23,232 nt of DNA from an uncultured Clostridia bacterium (GTDB taxonomy: Bacteria > Bacillota > Clostridia > UMGS1810). Location: assembly GCA_934463115.1 (NCBI GenBank), contig CAKSIN010000032.1, forward strand, positions 1-23,232, written 5' to 3'. A program made the position numbers and the translations under genes. Within the stretch, counting starts at the first letter, position 1, and each line of letters begins with the position of its first letter. This document shows positions 14,480 through 22,054 of the stretch, one piece after another. Below the pieces are notes generated by a model. It worked only from the letters and a program-made list of their open reading frames with translations, did not search any database and was not told where the DNA came from.

Positions 14480-14567
14480 TTTTATGGATGTACCTGAAAT
14501 TGTACCAAAAATATTTATATATTTCTTGTATTCATTGAGTTCATCTATAAGTTTTTTCCTTAGGCAT

Positions 14568-14687
14568 GCGGCGCAATAATTAAAACCAAGATAATTTCGC
14601 GCCCTTTCGGCGGCACGTAATGATTGATTTTGTAAGTGATTACAAGTCCCTGCACGTTCTCACCGTCATGAATCGGAGGGGAAATTT
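14568..14687 (+). repeat. Dispersed repeat, copy B (right half)
   Basis: Only the right part is present, from GCGGCGCAATAATTAAAACC to AAATTT at 14687. The stretch from GGCACG to CACGTTCTCA is almost identical to copy A. The right end touches the TAA of the XRE gene (14689-14687), and the left end runs into the open frame of the truncated C39-like gene. Confidence 0.85.
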
Positions 14688-15028
14688 TATACATCAATAC
14701 CACACGTTTTAGCATATGCCTTAACCATTTCCAATAAGTTTGCTGCTTGGTCATCGGTCATCTTTTCAATATATTTGTCCAACATTGTTGCTATATTACG
14801 TCCGGAGACACCGAATAAAATATAGTCGGCACTGACATCAAGAACATTGCATATATCCTTTAATTTTGAAATTGACATTCCGGACATACCACGCTCAATG
14901 TTGCTTATCTGCTGCGGATTGCATATACCGGACTTCTCCGATAATTTTTCCTGTGTCATGCCGCGATTGGTTCTTATCTCTTTTATTCTCCTGCCTATTT
15001 CGGCATTGCTTTTATCAAATTTATTCAT
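14687..15028 (-). CDS. XRE-family transcriptional regulator
   Basis: The 113-aa product has a Cro/C1-type HTH at residues ~7-68 (IGRRIKEIRTNRGMTQEKLS, NPQQISNIERGMSGMSISKL) and a short helical tail (MTDDQAANLLEMVKAYAKTC) likely used for dimerisation. The ATG at 15028 has GGGGG five bases upstream; an ATG four codons earlier lacks one. The gene is divergent from a SLOG-domain gene, and inverted repeats in the shared promoter region suggest autoregulation and control of that gene. Its stop codon coincides with the end of repeat copy B. Confidence 0.88.
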   Translation of the reverse strand: MNKFDKSNAEIGRRIKEIRTNRGMTQEKLSEKSGICNPQQISNIERGMSGMSISKLKDICNVLDVSADYILFGVSGRNIATMLDKYIEKMTDDQAANLLEMVKAYAKTCGIDV

Positions 15029-15070
15029 TGTATCCCCCATGAGTCAAGTGAAATAATATTTACACTGCTT

Positions 15071-15109
15071 ATTATAAAGGCAACACCTTTATTTTAGAAT
15101 GTGCCTAAA
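15071..15109. promoter_or_regulatory. Candidate operators for the XRE regulator
   Basis: AAAGG-CAACA-CCTTT (15076-15090) sits immediately upstream of the minus-strand -10 TATAAT (15076-15071). TTTAG-AATGTGC-CTAAA (15093-15109) lies next to it. Two inverted repeats on the regulator's own promoter fit autorepression. Confidence 0.5.
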
Positions 15110-15131
15110 TATTTATTACTAAACGTCTGAC

Positions 15132-15160
15132 TTGACTTTGCTTTTTTTAGGTGATATAAT
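15132..15160 (+). promoter_or_regulatory. Promoter of the SLOG gene
   Basis: TTGACT (15132-15137), 17 bp, TATAAT (15155-15160), close to consensus. Confidence 0.85.
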
Positions 15161-15185
15161 ATGAGAATATCAGGTGATAAATATT

Positions 15186-15698
15186 ATGAAAGATAGAAAT
15201 AATACATGCTGTTTTTTCGGACACAGAAAGATTACAATTACTGATGAACTTGTCAATCGTGTAACACAAATTGTTGAAAACTTAATAACAGATGAAAATG
15301 TATCTGTTTTCCTGTTCGGAAGTAAAAGTGATTTTAATTCGTTATGCCGCGATGTTGTTACAGAGTTAAAAATTAAGTACCCGCATATCAAACGGATATA
15401 CATACGCGCAGAATTCCCATATATTGACGACAGCTATTATGAATACCTTTTGGAATGGTACGACGATACTTACTATCCGGCAAAGATGATTAATGCCGGT
15501 AACGCGGCATATGTGGAACGAAACTGTGAAATGATAGATAACAGCCGATTTTGCATAATTTATTATGATGAAAATTATATGCCGCGCAAACGTAGAAAAA
15601 GCAAAAAAGATATCATTGAATATCAGCCAAAAAGCGGCACAAGAATAGCATATGAGTATGCAAAAAAGAAAAATAATATTATTATAAATTGCATTTAG
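15186..15698 (+). CDS. SLOG-family (DUF1273/YpsA-like) protein
   Basis: The 170-aa product opens with CCFFGHRKI, the N-terminal signature of the SLOG/DprA-like Rossmann family. It then has VSVFLFGSKSDFNSLCRDVV (the glycine-rich loop region), AGNAAYVERNCEMIDNSRFC and SGTRIAYEYAKKKNN, in the expected order. SLOG domains bind nucleotides or nucleotide-derived signals, and several are linked to stress or phage conflict; no substrate can be named here. The ATG at 15186 has AGGTGA 8 bp upstream; a GTG four codons earlier overlaps that site. It is expressed from a near-consensus promoter facing the XRE gene and is probably controlled by it. A GTAGTAG/CTACTAC hairpin (15700-15737) without a T tract follows the stop. 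Confidence 0.75.
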   Translation: MKDRNNTCCFFGHRKITITDELVNRVTQIVENLITDENVSVFLFGSKSDFNSLCRDVVTELKIKYPHIKRIYIRAEFPYIDDSYYEYLLEWYDDTYYPAKMINAGNAAYVERNCEMIDNSRFCIIYYDENYMPRKRRKSKKDIIEYQPKSGTRIAYEYAKKKNNIIINCI

Positions 15699-15699
15699 A

Positions 15700-15737
15700 G
15701 TAGTAGGTATCGACAAACGATTACGGTAATCTACTAC
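15700..15737. other. Hairpin after the SLOG gene
   Basis: GTAGTAG (15700-15706) pairs with CTACTAC (15731-15737). There is no T-run, so it is more likely an mRNA 3'-end stabiliser or processing site than a terminator. Confidence 0.4.
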
Positions 15738-15751
15738 CAACCTTTCATGAG

Positions 15752-15878
15752 TTGCGCCTGCGGCGCAATAATTAAAACCAGGATTATTTCGCGCCCTTTC
15801 GGCGGCGTATTTCAGTTGATTTTTAAGTTTCTATTGTGTCCCGCACGTTCTCACCGTTGTGAATCGGAATAAGAATTT
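15752..15878 (+). repeat. Dispersed repeat, copy C (right half)
   Basis: It starts with a perfect hairpin TTGCGCC-TGC-GGCGCAA (15752-15768), continues AATAATTAAAACCAGG as in copy B, and ends in the right arm at AAGAATTT (15878). The end lies 9 bp before the -35 box of hicAB. The 3' part (AAGTTTCTATTGTGTCCCGC) matches copy D more closely than copies A or B. Confidence 0.82.
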
Positions 15879-15886
15879 GATACCCA

Positions 15887-15941
15887 TTGACAAAACTGAA
15901 AAAAAAATATATAATAACAATAGCAACTAAAATACGGTTGC
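15887..15941 (+). promoter_or_regulatory. hicAB promoter and candidate HicB operator
   Basis: TTGACA (15887-15892), 17 bp, TATAAT (15910-15915) is a consensus promoter. Just downstream GCAAC (15923-15927) and GTTGC (15937-15941) form an inverted repeat around 9 bp, placed where a bound HicB antitoxin would block transcription. Confidence 0.75.
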
Positions 15942-15957
15942 ATAAAAGAGGTGTGCT

Positions 15958-16209
15958 ATGGGTAAATTAGAAAAAATGATTGAACGTTTAAAAAGCAATC
16001 CGAAAGATTATACTTTTGATGAAATGCAAAGTTTGCTTTTGGCACTCGGATTTGAACGTTCCAATAAAGGAAAAACAAGCGGATCAAGAGTTAAATTTTT
16101 CAAAGACGGTATTTTTATTATTCTTCATAAACCGCATCCGAGAAAAGAACTCTTGGCTTATCAAATAAAACAAATTGTTGAAATCTTATCGGAGGAGGGC
16201 TTGATATGA
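15958..16209 (+). CDS. hicA: HicA-family toxin
   Basis: The 83-aa product matches HicA (YcfA-like) mRNA interferases, with a double-stranded-RNA-binding-like fold: MQSLLLALGFERSNKGKTSG, SRVKFF, IFIILHKPHPRKELLAYQIK. In many HicA proteins the active-site His lies in a GSH motif; here the position is GSR, so the HKPHP histidines or another residue must serve, or activity is changed. The ribosome site is AGAGGTG. It overlaps hicB by four bases (ATGA), the usual HicAB arrangement. It is expected to cleave mRNA when free of HicB. Confidence 0.85.
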   Translation: MGKLEKMIERLKSNPKDYTFDEMQSLLLALGFERSNKGKTSGSRVKFFKDGIFIILHKPHPRKELLAYQIKQIVEILSEEGLI

Positions 16210-16553
16210 ACAATATTTTGGAGTATAAGGGTTATAACGGAACTGTTGAATATTCCGCCGAGGACGGTGTTCTGTTCGGAAAGGTAATCGGCATTAAAAG
16301 CCTGATTTCATATGAAGGTCAAAGCGTCGAAGAATTAAAAGCCGATTTTGAGGGCGCTGTTGACGAGTATCTTGAATTTTGCAAAGAAAACAATATTGAA
16401 CCCGAAAAAACATATAAGGGTTCGCTTAATGTTCGCTTTTCCCCCGAAACACACCGCAAGGCAGCATTAATTGCACTTTCCGAACATATTTCTCTTAATC
16501 AGTTTATCGAAAATTCGGTGAATGAAAAAATTGCAACCTACAGTATTAAATAG
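16206..16553 (+). CDS. hicB: HicB-family antitoxin
   Basis: The 115-aa product has the HicB partial RNase-H-like domain at residues 1-70 (YKGYNGTVEYSAEDGVLFGK, YEGQSVEELKADFEGAVDEY). A ribbon-helix-helix DNA-binding tail follows at 75-112 (LNVRFSPETHRKAALIALSE, SLNQFIENSVNEKI). It neutralises HicA and probably represses the operon through the GCAAC/GTTGC repeat. Translation is coupled to hicA. No terminator with a T-run follows; a GGAACGGTT hairpin and repeat copy D come next. Confidence 0.92.
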   Translation: MNNILEYKGYNGTVEYSAEDGVLFGKVIGIKSLISYEGQSVEELKADFEGAVDEYLEFCKENNIEPEKTYKGSLNVRFSPETHRKAALIALSEHISLNQFIENSVNEKIATYSIK

Positions 16554-16585
16554 TTTTGCATATTGATAACCGACTGAAATCATGC

Positions 16586-16606
16586 GGAACGGTTGATAAC
16601 CGTTCC
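16586..16606. other. Perfect 9-bp hairpin after hicAB
   Basis: GGAACGGTT (16586-16594) pairs with AACCGTTCC (16598-16606) around GAT. Nearby GCATATTCAAACG (from 16617) also occurs left of copy A (from 13054), so an extra module is shared between the two loci. Confidence 0.5.
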
Positions 16607-16677
16607 CTACGGAATGCATATTCAAACGATTGCGGCGCAATAATTAAAGTAGCGCACCATGCCGGACACGCACCTAA

Positions 16678-16944
16678 CAGCTACAAGTAAACTAACTTCC
16701 TCACCGCAGAAAATTCCCGTTCCGAGGAATGACATTGAGGTTGTGCGGATGACACAATTAACGAAAAAAATCAACCGTAGCGCAAAATCGTCAACACACA
16801 TAATCTTTTTCCCTATTGTGTTGACGGTTTTAGCCGAATTGCGGCGCGATAATTTCGCGCCCTTTCGGCGGCGCTTTTCGGTTGATTTTTAAGTTTCTAT
16901 TGTGTCCCGCACGTTCTCACCGTCATGAGTCGGAACGGGAATTT
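16678..16944 (+). repeat. Dispersed repeat, copy D (full)
   Basis: The core is 16711-16944 (234 bp). The left arm is AAATTCCCGTTCCGAGGAAT to GTGCGG (16748). The right arm runs 16907-16944 and its complement begins AAATTCCCGTTCCGACTCAT. The shared left flank starts at CAG 16678. The internal hairpin AAAATCGTCAACACA (16784-16798) pairs with TGTGTTGACGGTTTT (16817-16831), and GGCGCGA/TCGCGCC is at 16843-16861. Relative to copy A both stems have changed on both sides. Its right 22 bp encode the C-terminus of VatD. Confidence 0.92.
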
Positions 16945-17573
16945 GACATCACCATGTTCTTAACCTTCATAAGTCTTGTAATAGTGCTTCTCTCGTTTTC
17001 CTCAAGCTTCATTGTAATGTAGCGTATTGTTTCCTCATAGCGCGGAATCATCACATGTTCAAGTGCATTTACGCGCCGGCGCGTCTTTTCTATTTCCGCC
17101 GCCATAAGCTTGCACGATTTTTCCACCTCGGCAAGGCGGAGCATTTTCGGCAGCACACCGGCAAGCGCATGCAGCGCATCGTCCATGTCCGCCGAAGTGT
17201 ACACATAGCCGTAGCAGTAGATATCATCGGGGTTTTGAGTGCGGTACTTAATGTCATATACAGGGATGTTTACACTCATAACGTTTTGCATGGTAATATC
17301 TATCGTCATCTCCTGTTTGGGCAGCATAAGCGCGGTATCGAGCACTTTGTCGGAAACAACGCTGCGCGCGAGCGCCATTTTGGTGTTTGCCGCCATAATT
17401 GCTTCCTCGACTTCGCGCCGCAGCTCGCGGTTTTGGCGAATCATCTCCATAAAGCGGCGCATGAGTTCATCGCGCTTGTCTTTTAGCAGTCTGTGCCCTT
17501 TGCGCGCGGTTGCCAGCTTTTTTTTGAGCTTGGTGAGTTCCATGCGCGTGGGATTCACATTTATCACAGCCAA
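16923..17573 (-). CDS. atpD: V-type ATP synthase subunit D
   Basis: The 216-aa product is the central-stalk subunit D, which with F forms the rotor linking the A3B3 head to the membrane ring. It opens VNPTRMELTKLKKKLATARK and GHRLLKDKRDELMRRF, the family hallmark, and the C-terminal coiled coil (RRRVNALEHVMIPRYEETIR) is intact. The TTG at 17573 is preferred: it is 8 bp after AGGGGG and yields MAVINVNPTRM as in homologues. The GTG at 17582 almost touches that ribosome site. It is last in the operon. The terminal residues NSRSDS and the stop come from repeat copy D, whose hairpins may act as the operon's terminator. Confidence 0.95.
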   Translation of the reverse strand: MAVINVNPTRMELTKLKKKLATARKGHRLLKDKRDELMRRFMEMIRQNRELRREVEEAIMAANTKMALARSVVSDKVLDTALMLPKQEMTIDITMQNVMSVNIPVYDIKYRTQNPDDIYCYGYVYTSADMDDALHALAGVLPKMLRLAEVEKSCKLMAAEIEKTRRRVNALEHVMIPRYEETIRYITMKLEENERSTITRLMKVKNMVMSNSRSDS

Positions 17574-17585
17574 TTGTGCCACCCC

Positions 17586-18986
17586 CTATGCGTTGTTATC
17601 AGCTTTTTCATCATCATCATCATCATAGTATTTGTCCAGCAGTTCGTCACTTATTCTCTTAAGCTCGCTGCGCGGCAGAATTCTTAGCAGTTTCCAGCCG
17701 ATGTCAAGAGTTTCCTCTATGCTCCTGTCGGTGTTGTAGCCCTGCGAAACATATTCCTTTTCAAACTCATCGGCGAATTTTGCATACAGTTTGTCAATAT
17801 CCGTAAGCGCCGATTCACCGAGAATAACCATAAGCTCCTTGGCATCCTTGCCGCGCGCATATGCCGAAAACAGCTGATTCATCGTGCTGCTGTGGTCGGC
17901 GCGCGTTCTGCCCTCGCCGATTCCCTTGTCCTTGAGTCTGGAGAGCGACGGAAGAACATCTATCGGCGGCGTTATCGAGCGGCGGTACAAATCACGCGAG
18001 AGTATTATCTGCCCCTCGGTGATGTAGCCGGTGAGGTCGGGAATCGGGTGCGTTTTGTCATCTTCGGGCATGGTGAGTATCGGTATCATGGTGATAGAAC
18101 CGTCTTTGCCCTTTTGCCTGCCGGCACGCTCGTAGATTGTGGCAAGATCGGTATACATGTACCCGGGGTAACCGCGCCTGCCGGGAACCTCTTTTCGCGC
18201 GGCGGAAATCTCGCGCAGGGCGTCGGCATAGTTTGTAATATCCGTGAGGATAACCAGCACATGCATATCGAGGTCGAATGCCAGATACTCCGCCGCCGTG
18301 AGCGCCATTTTCGGTGTGGCGATTCTCTCTATTGCCGGATCGTTCGCAAGGTTTACAAACATAACCGTGCGCTCAATCGCCCCCGTCTCGCGGAATGAAT
18401 CCACAAAATAGTTCGACTCCTCAAATGTGATACCCATTGCCGCAAAGACAACGGCGAATTTCTCGTCTTTGCCGCGTACTTTTGCCTGACGCGCTATCTG
18501 CGCGGCAAGATTGGCATGCGGCAGTCCGCTTGCCGAAAATATCGGCAGCTTTTGCCCGCGCACAAGGGTGTTCAGCCCGTCTATCGCCGACACACCGGTC
18601 TGAATAAACTCCTGAGGATACAGCCGCGCCGCCGGGTTCATCGGTCTGCCGTTCACATCAAGACGCTTTTTCGCAATAATCTCCGGTCCGCCGTCCGTCG
18701 GTCTGCCGAGACCGTCGAACACGCGCCCGAGCATATCCTCCGACACGGCGAGTTCCATCTGCCTGCCGAGAAAACGCACCTTGCTCTCGGCAGGATTTAT
18801 TCCGGCTGCGTTTTCAAACAGCTGCACCAGTGCATCCGTTCCGTTTATCTCCAACACACGGCAGCGGCGCTTTTCTCCGTTTGCAAGCTCAATTTCGCCG
18901 AGTTCGTTGTAGGTTACACCGCTCACATTTTTTACCAGCATCAGCGGGCCGGCAACCTCCTGAATTGTTCTGTATTCCTTTGGCAT
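17586..18986 (-). CDS. atpB: V-type ATP synthase subunit B
   Basis: The 466-aa product is the non-catalytic regulatory B subunit of the A3B3 head. It has the family segments VSGVTYNELGEIELANGE, the P-loop-like but degenerate FSASGLPHANLAAQIARQ, YPGYMYTDLATIYERAGR and GRTRADHSSTMNQLFSAYA. The start at 18986 has GGAAAGGAG 9 bp upstream, and its A is the last base of the vatA stop (TGATG), so translation is coupled. The C-terminus ends in a run of acidic residues (YYDDDDDE). Confidence 0.97.
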   Translation of the reverse strand: MPKEYRTIQEVAGPLMLVKNVSGVTYNELGEIELANGEKRRCRVLEINGTDALVQLFENAAGINPAESKVRFLGRQMELAVSEDMLGRVFDGLGRPTDGGPEIIAKKRLDVNGRPMNPAARLYPQEFIQTGVSAIDGLNTLVRGQKLPIFSASGLPHANLAAQIARQAKVRGKDEKFAVVFAAMGITFEESNYFVDSFRETGAIERTVMFVNLANDPAIERIATPKMALTAAEYLAFDLDMHVLVILTDITNYADALREISAARKEVPGRRGYPGYMYTDLATIYERAGRQKGKDGSITMIPILTMPEDDKTHPIPDLTGYITEGQIILSRDLYRRSITPPIDVLPSLSRLKDKGIGEGRTRADHSSTMNQLFSAYARGKDAKELMVILGESALTDIDKLYAKFADEFEKEYVSQGYNTDRSIEETLDIGWKLLRILPRSELKRISDELLDKYYDDDDDEKADNNA

Positions 18987-20752
18987 CAGACTGTCTCCTT
19001 TCCGCATGCGGCGCTTATCTCTTTTCCTATTTTGTCCGACACTTCATCAAAATGTGCGCGGACATCTTCTTCCTTAATATATTTGAATCTGCCTATCTTT
19101 TCGCGGACGGGCAAAGACACAAGCGTTTCTATATCGGCGCCCTTTTCGAGTGCGGCGCGGCAGGTGTCGTAGTATGTTTTTATCAGCCGCATCATGCACA
19201 GCTGCTTTTCGAGACTCGTGTAGGTGTCTACCTCGTGGAATGCCAGCTGATGCAAAAAGTCCTCGCGGATTGAACGCGCCGTTTCCATTTTGAGCCTGTC
19301 GGACGGAGAGAGCGCGTCCATGCCCACAAGCTTGACTATTTCGTCCAGTTCCGCCTCGTCCTGGAGTATTCCCATCATCTCGCCGCGCAGCTTCATCCAG
19401 TCGGGATCAACATTTTTTTCAAACCACGGCGCAAGCAAATCCAGATACAGCGAATAGCTCGTGAGCCAGTTTATTGCCGGGAAATGCCGCTTGTACGCAA
19501 GCGACGAATCGAGTCCCCAGAAAACCTTTACTATTCGCAGTGTCGCCTGCGACACCGGTTCGGAAATATCACCGCCCGGAGGGCTGACGGCTCCTATTGC
19601 CGACAATGCGCCTTCGCGGCCGTCGCTGCCCAGGGCTATAACTCTGCCGGCGCGCTCGTAGAACTGCGCAAGTCGGCTGCCCAGGTACGCGGGATACCCC
19701 TCCTCGCCGGGCATTTCCTCGAGCCGCCCCGACATCTCGCGCAATGCCTCTGCCCAGCGCGATGTGGAATCCGCCATAAGCGCGACACTGTAACCCATGT
19801 CGCGGAAATATTCCGCTATCGTTATCCCGGTGTAAACCGACGCCTCACGCGCGGCAACCGGCATATCGGACGTGTTGGCAATGAGCACCGTGCGTTCCAT
19901 AAGCGATTTGCCCGTGTGCGGATCGATAAGCTCCGGAAATTCGTTCAGAACGTCGGTCATTTCGTTTCCACGCTCGCCGCAGCCGATATACACCACAATA
20001 TCCGCCTCCGCCCACTTGGCAAGCTGATGCTGTGTAACCGTTTTTCCGCTGCCGAAAGGTCCCGGAATTGCCGCAACACCGCCCTTGGCAATGGGAAACA
20101 TGGTGTCAACCACCCTCTGACCGGTAATGAGCGGCTTGTCGGGTGAAAGCTTGCGCGCATAGGGGCGCGCGCGGCGCACAGGCCACTTTTGCATAAGCGT
20201 GATATTTTTGTCGCCGCCCTCGGTCTGCACAACGCACACCGTTTCGTCCACGGTGTAATCACCGGCGGCAATTGACTTTATTTTTCCGCTCACAGAGAAC
20301 GGAATCATTATTTTGTGTTCAACAATATCGGTCTCCTGCACAGTACCGATAATATCGCCTGCCGACACAACATCGCCGACTTTGGCGGTGGGCACAAACT
20401 TCCATTTTATATCCCTTTTGAGTGCCGGCACTTCAACTCCACGTTCTAAGTTGTTGCCGCAGACCTCCATAATTCCGTCGAGCGGACGCTGAATACCGTC
20501 AAAAATACTGCCGATAAGACCGGGGCCGAGTTCAACGCTCAGCGCTTCGCCGGTTGATTCCACCGTTTCACCCGTGCCGAGTCCCGATGTTTCCTCATAT
20601 ACCTGAATACTCGCCCTGTCGCCGTGTATCTCTATTATTTCGCCGACAAGTCGTTTGCTGCTTACGCGCACCACGTCAAACATATTTGCACTGCGCATGT
20701 TTTCCGCCACAACAAGCGGCCCGCTGACTTTTACTATCGTTCCTTTGCTCAT
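18986..20752 (-). CDS. atpA: V-type ATP synthase subunit A (catalytic)
   Basis: The 588-aa product is the catalytic A subunit. The N-terminal barrel (VKVSGPLVVAENM) is followed by the V-type non-homologous insert (~110-190), then Walker A GPFGSGKT (231-238), the GCGERGNEM motif, and LMADSTSRWAEALREMSGRL for ATP binding. It hydrolyses or makes ATP coupled to ion flow through the missing I and K subunits. The ATG at 20752 has GGAGG 7 bp upstream; an in-frame TTG six bases earlier is too close. The operon gap to vatF is 36 bp. Confidence 0.97.
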   Translation of the reverse strand: MSKGTIVKVSGPLVVAENMRSANMFDVVRVSSKRLVGEIIEIHGDRASIQVYEETSGLGTGETVESTGEALSVELGPGLIGSIFDGIQRPLDGIMEVCGNNLERGVEVPALKRDIKWKFVPTAKVGDVVSAGDIIGTVQETDIVEHKIMIPFSVSGKIKSIAAGDYTVDETVCVVQTEGGDKNITLMQKWPVRRARPYARKLSPDKPLITGQRVVDTMFPIAKGGVAAIPGPFGSGKTVTQHQLAKWAEADIVVYIGCGERGNEMTDVLNEFPELIDPHTGKSLMERTVLIANTSDMPVAAREASVYTGITIAEYFRDMGYSVALMADSTSRWAEALREMSGRLEEMPGEEGYPAYLGSRLAQFYERAGRVIALGSDGREGALSAIGAVSPPGGDISEPVSQATLRIVKVFWGLDSSLAYKRHFPAINWLTSYSLYLDLLAPWFEKNVDPDWMKLRGEMMGILQDEAELDEIVKLVGMDALSPSDRLKMETARSIREDFLHQLAFHEVDTYTSLEKQLCMMRLIKTYYDTCRAALEKGADIETLVSLPVREKIGRFKYIKEEDVRAHFDEVSDKIGKEISAACGKETV

Positions 20753-20788
20753 AAACAAGCCTCCAATTATTACATAATTTAGCGTCGG

Positions 20789-21094
20789 CTATATATTCGT
20801 TCCCACAGCCTTTTCTACGCACCTTTCAAGCTCCGCAATTCCCGCGCCGGTGTTTCCCGAAATACCCGGTATGGGGATTATTGCCGGGACAGCCTCAAAC
20901 CGATATTTTTGAATATCTTCGTTTATCGCCGCAGCCAGCTGCTCGGTGATAAATATTACCCCTGCGCCGCCCGACGCTGCTGTGTGAAGAATCTTTGCCG
21001 CCTCGGCGCCGCTCTGTGCGGTGTACACCGCCATACCCAGCGCCGCAAAGGCATACACACTGTCTTTGTCGCCGATTACCGCCGCTTTATACAT
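20789..21094 (-). CDS. atpF: V-type ATP synthase subunit F
   Basis: The 101-aa product has the subunit F fold: YKAAVIGDKDSVYAFAALGM, then GVIFITEQLAAAI and a C-terminal helix. F binds D in the central stalk and modulates ATPase activity. The start at 21094 overlaps vatC's stop by 8 bp; the longer upstream frame lies inside vatC and is basic and non-homologous. AAAGGA is about 11 bp upstream. Confidence 0.93.
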   Translation of the reverse strand: MYKAAVIGDKDSVYAFAALGMAVYTAQSGAEAAKILHTAASGGAGVIFITEQLAAAINEDIQKYRFEAVPAIIPIPGISGNTGAGIAELERCVEKAVGTNI

Positions 21095-22052
21095 ATAAAT
21101 CACGCATCCTTTCCGCCGCCTTGTCCGTGCCGACACCCGACATAATCGAGGCGAGAATAATACGTATATTTTTGCACTGCGCCTCGCACGCAAGGTAATA
21201 TGCCGCCGGGGGCTCGGGGCCAAAGCTAATCATTGCCGCGCCGTCCAGCGTGTGCAAAAGCGTGTTGTCACATTCGCGCTCAAATACCGCCGACGATTCA
21301 CCGCATGCCGCCGCAAGATTCGGATAGTTTTGCGACACAAGTTCCGTCACACTTTCAATGCCCTTTGCCGTGCTGTGCCTGAGTGTGTCGCAGTCTACCG
21401 TGCCACCGCGCGCAAAGGCATAGCGCATTGCCGCGTCATCGGCTTTTATCCGACAAAGCCGCACAGCTGTTTTAAAGTTTGTCGTGTCGCACAAAACCTC
21501 GCCGTAGTGCGCAAGCATCGGTGAATCGGATATCTTTGACATTTGCGCCGCCGTGTACACCGACTCGGAGTCTATATACGCATCCGCCGTTCTGCCGTCG
21601 AGAGTTTCGGTTATGAGCGAATATGCCTTTTCGGCAACAGATCCGAGCCAATCGGGCAATGAACCGAAGTCCTTTGATTTAACCGCCTGCGCAAGCTCGC
21701 CGCTGTCCGTTATGCACGGGCTCATAAAGTACGGCGCGGGATCACAGTCCGCCGCAAGAGCCTTTATTGCGGCTTTCAGGTTGTGAAAATCATTCTTTAC
21801 TATTAAAAACTGCAAATCCTCCGCATTCGGCACAACCTGCATGAGGAAATCCCATACGCTGCTTAACGTCGACTCTGCTGCCGCAAGCGGATTTTCCGAT
21901 TCCGCAAAATCGCCTGTTCCCCTGTCGGACAGCATGGCACATACTGCGCCGACATCTCTCTGCGAGAGCAGCGACTCGGTGAAATGCGCGTCGGCAAGCC
22001 GTACCTCAGCGGCGCGCACCGCCCCGACAGCCGAAGCATAACTTTTTTTCAT
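21087..22052 (-). CDS. atpC: V-type ATP synthase subunit C
   Basis: The 321-aa product has the all-helical subunit C features: AVGAVRAAEVRLADAHFTES near the start, then DFHNLKAAIKALAADCD, YIDSESVYTAAQM, TTNFKTAVRLCRIKADD and PPAAYYLACEAQCKNIRIIL near the end. C caps the membrane rotor and connects it to the stalk. The start is 2 bp after vatE's stop, with AAAGGAG inside vatE about 11 bp upstream. Confidence 0.93.
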   Translation of the reverse strand: MKKSYASAVGAVRAAEVRLADAHFTESLLSQRDVGAVCAMLSDRGTGDFAESENPLAAAESTLSSVWDFLMQVVPNAEDLQFLIVKNDFHNLKAAIKALAADCDPAPYFMSPCITDSGELAQAVKSKDFGSLPDWLGSVAEKAYSLITETLDGRTADAYIDSESVYTAAQMSKISDSPMLAHYGEVLCDTTNFKTAVRLCRIKADDAAMRYAFARGGTVDCDTLRHSTAKGIESVTELVSQNYPNLAAACGESSAVFERECDNTLLHTLDGAAMISFGPEPPAAYYLACEAQCKNIRIILASIMSGVGTDKAAERMRDLYV

Positions 22053-22054
22053 GG

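Noticed and set aside
14560..14754. Open frame joining the XRE gene's 3' region to repeat copy B on the minus strand.
   Set aside because: It lies in another frame than the HTH protein and consists mostly of repeat sequence.
18516..20146. Long open frames on the plus strand opposite vatB and vatA.
   Set aside because: They are shadows of the GC-richer, well-conserved ATPase genes; no ribosome sites or protein-like motifs.
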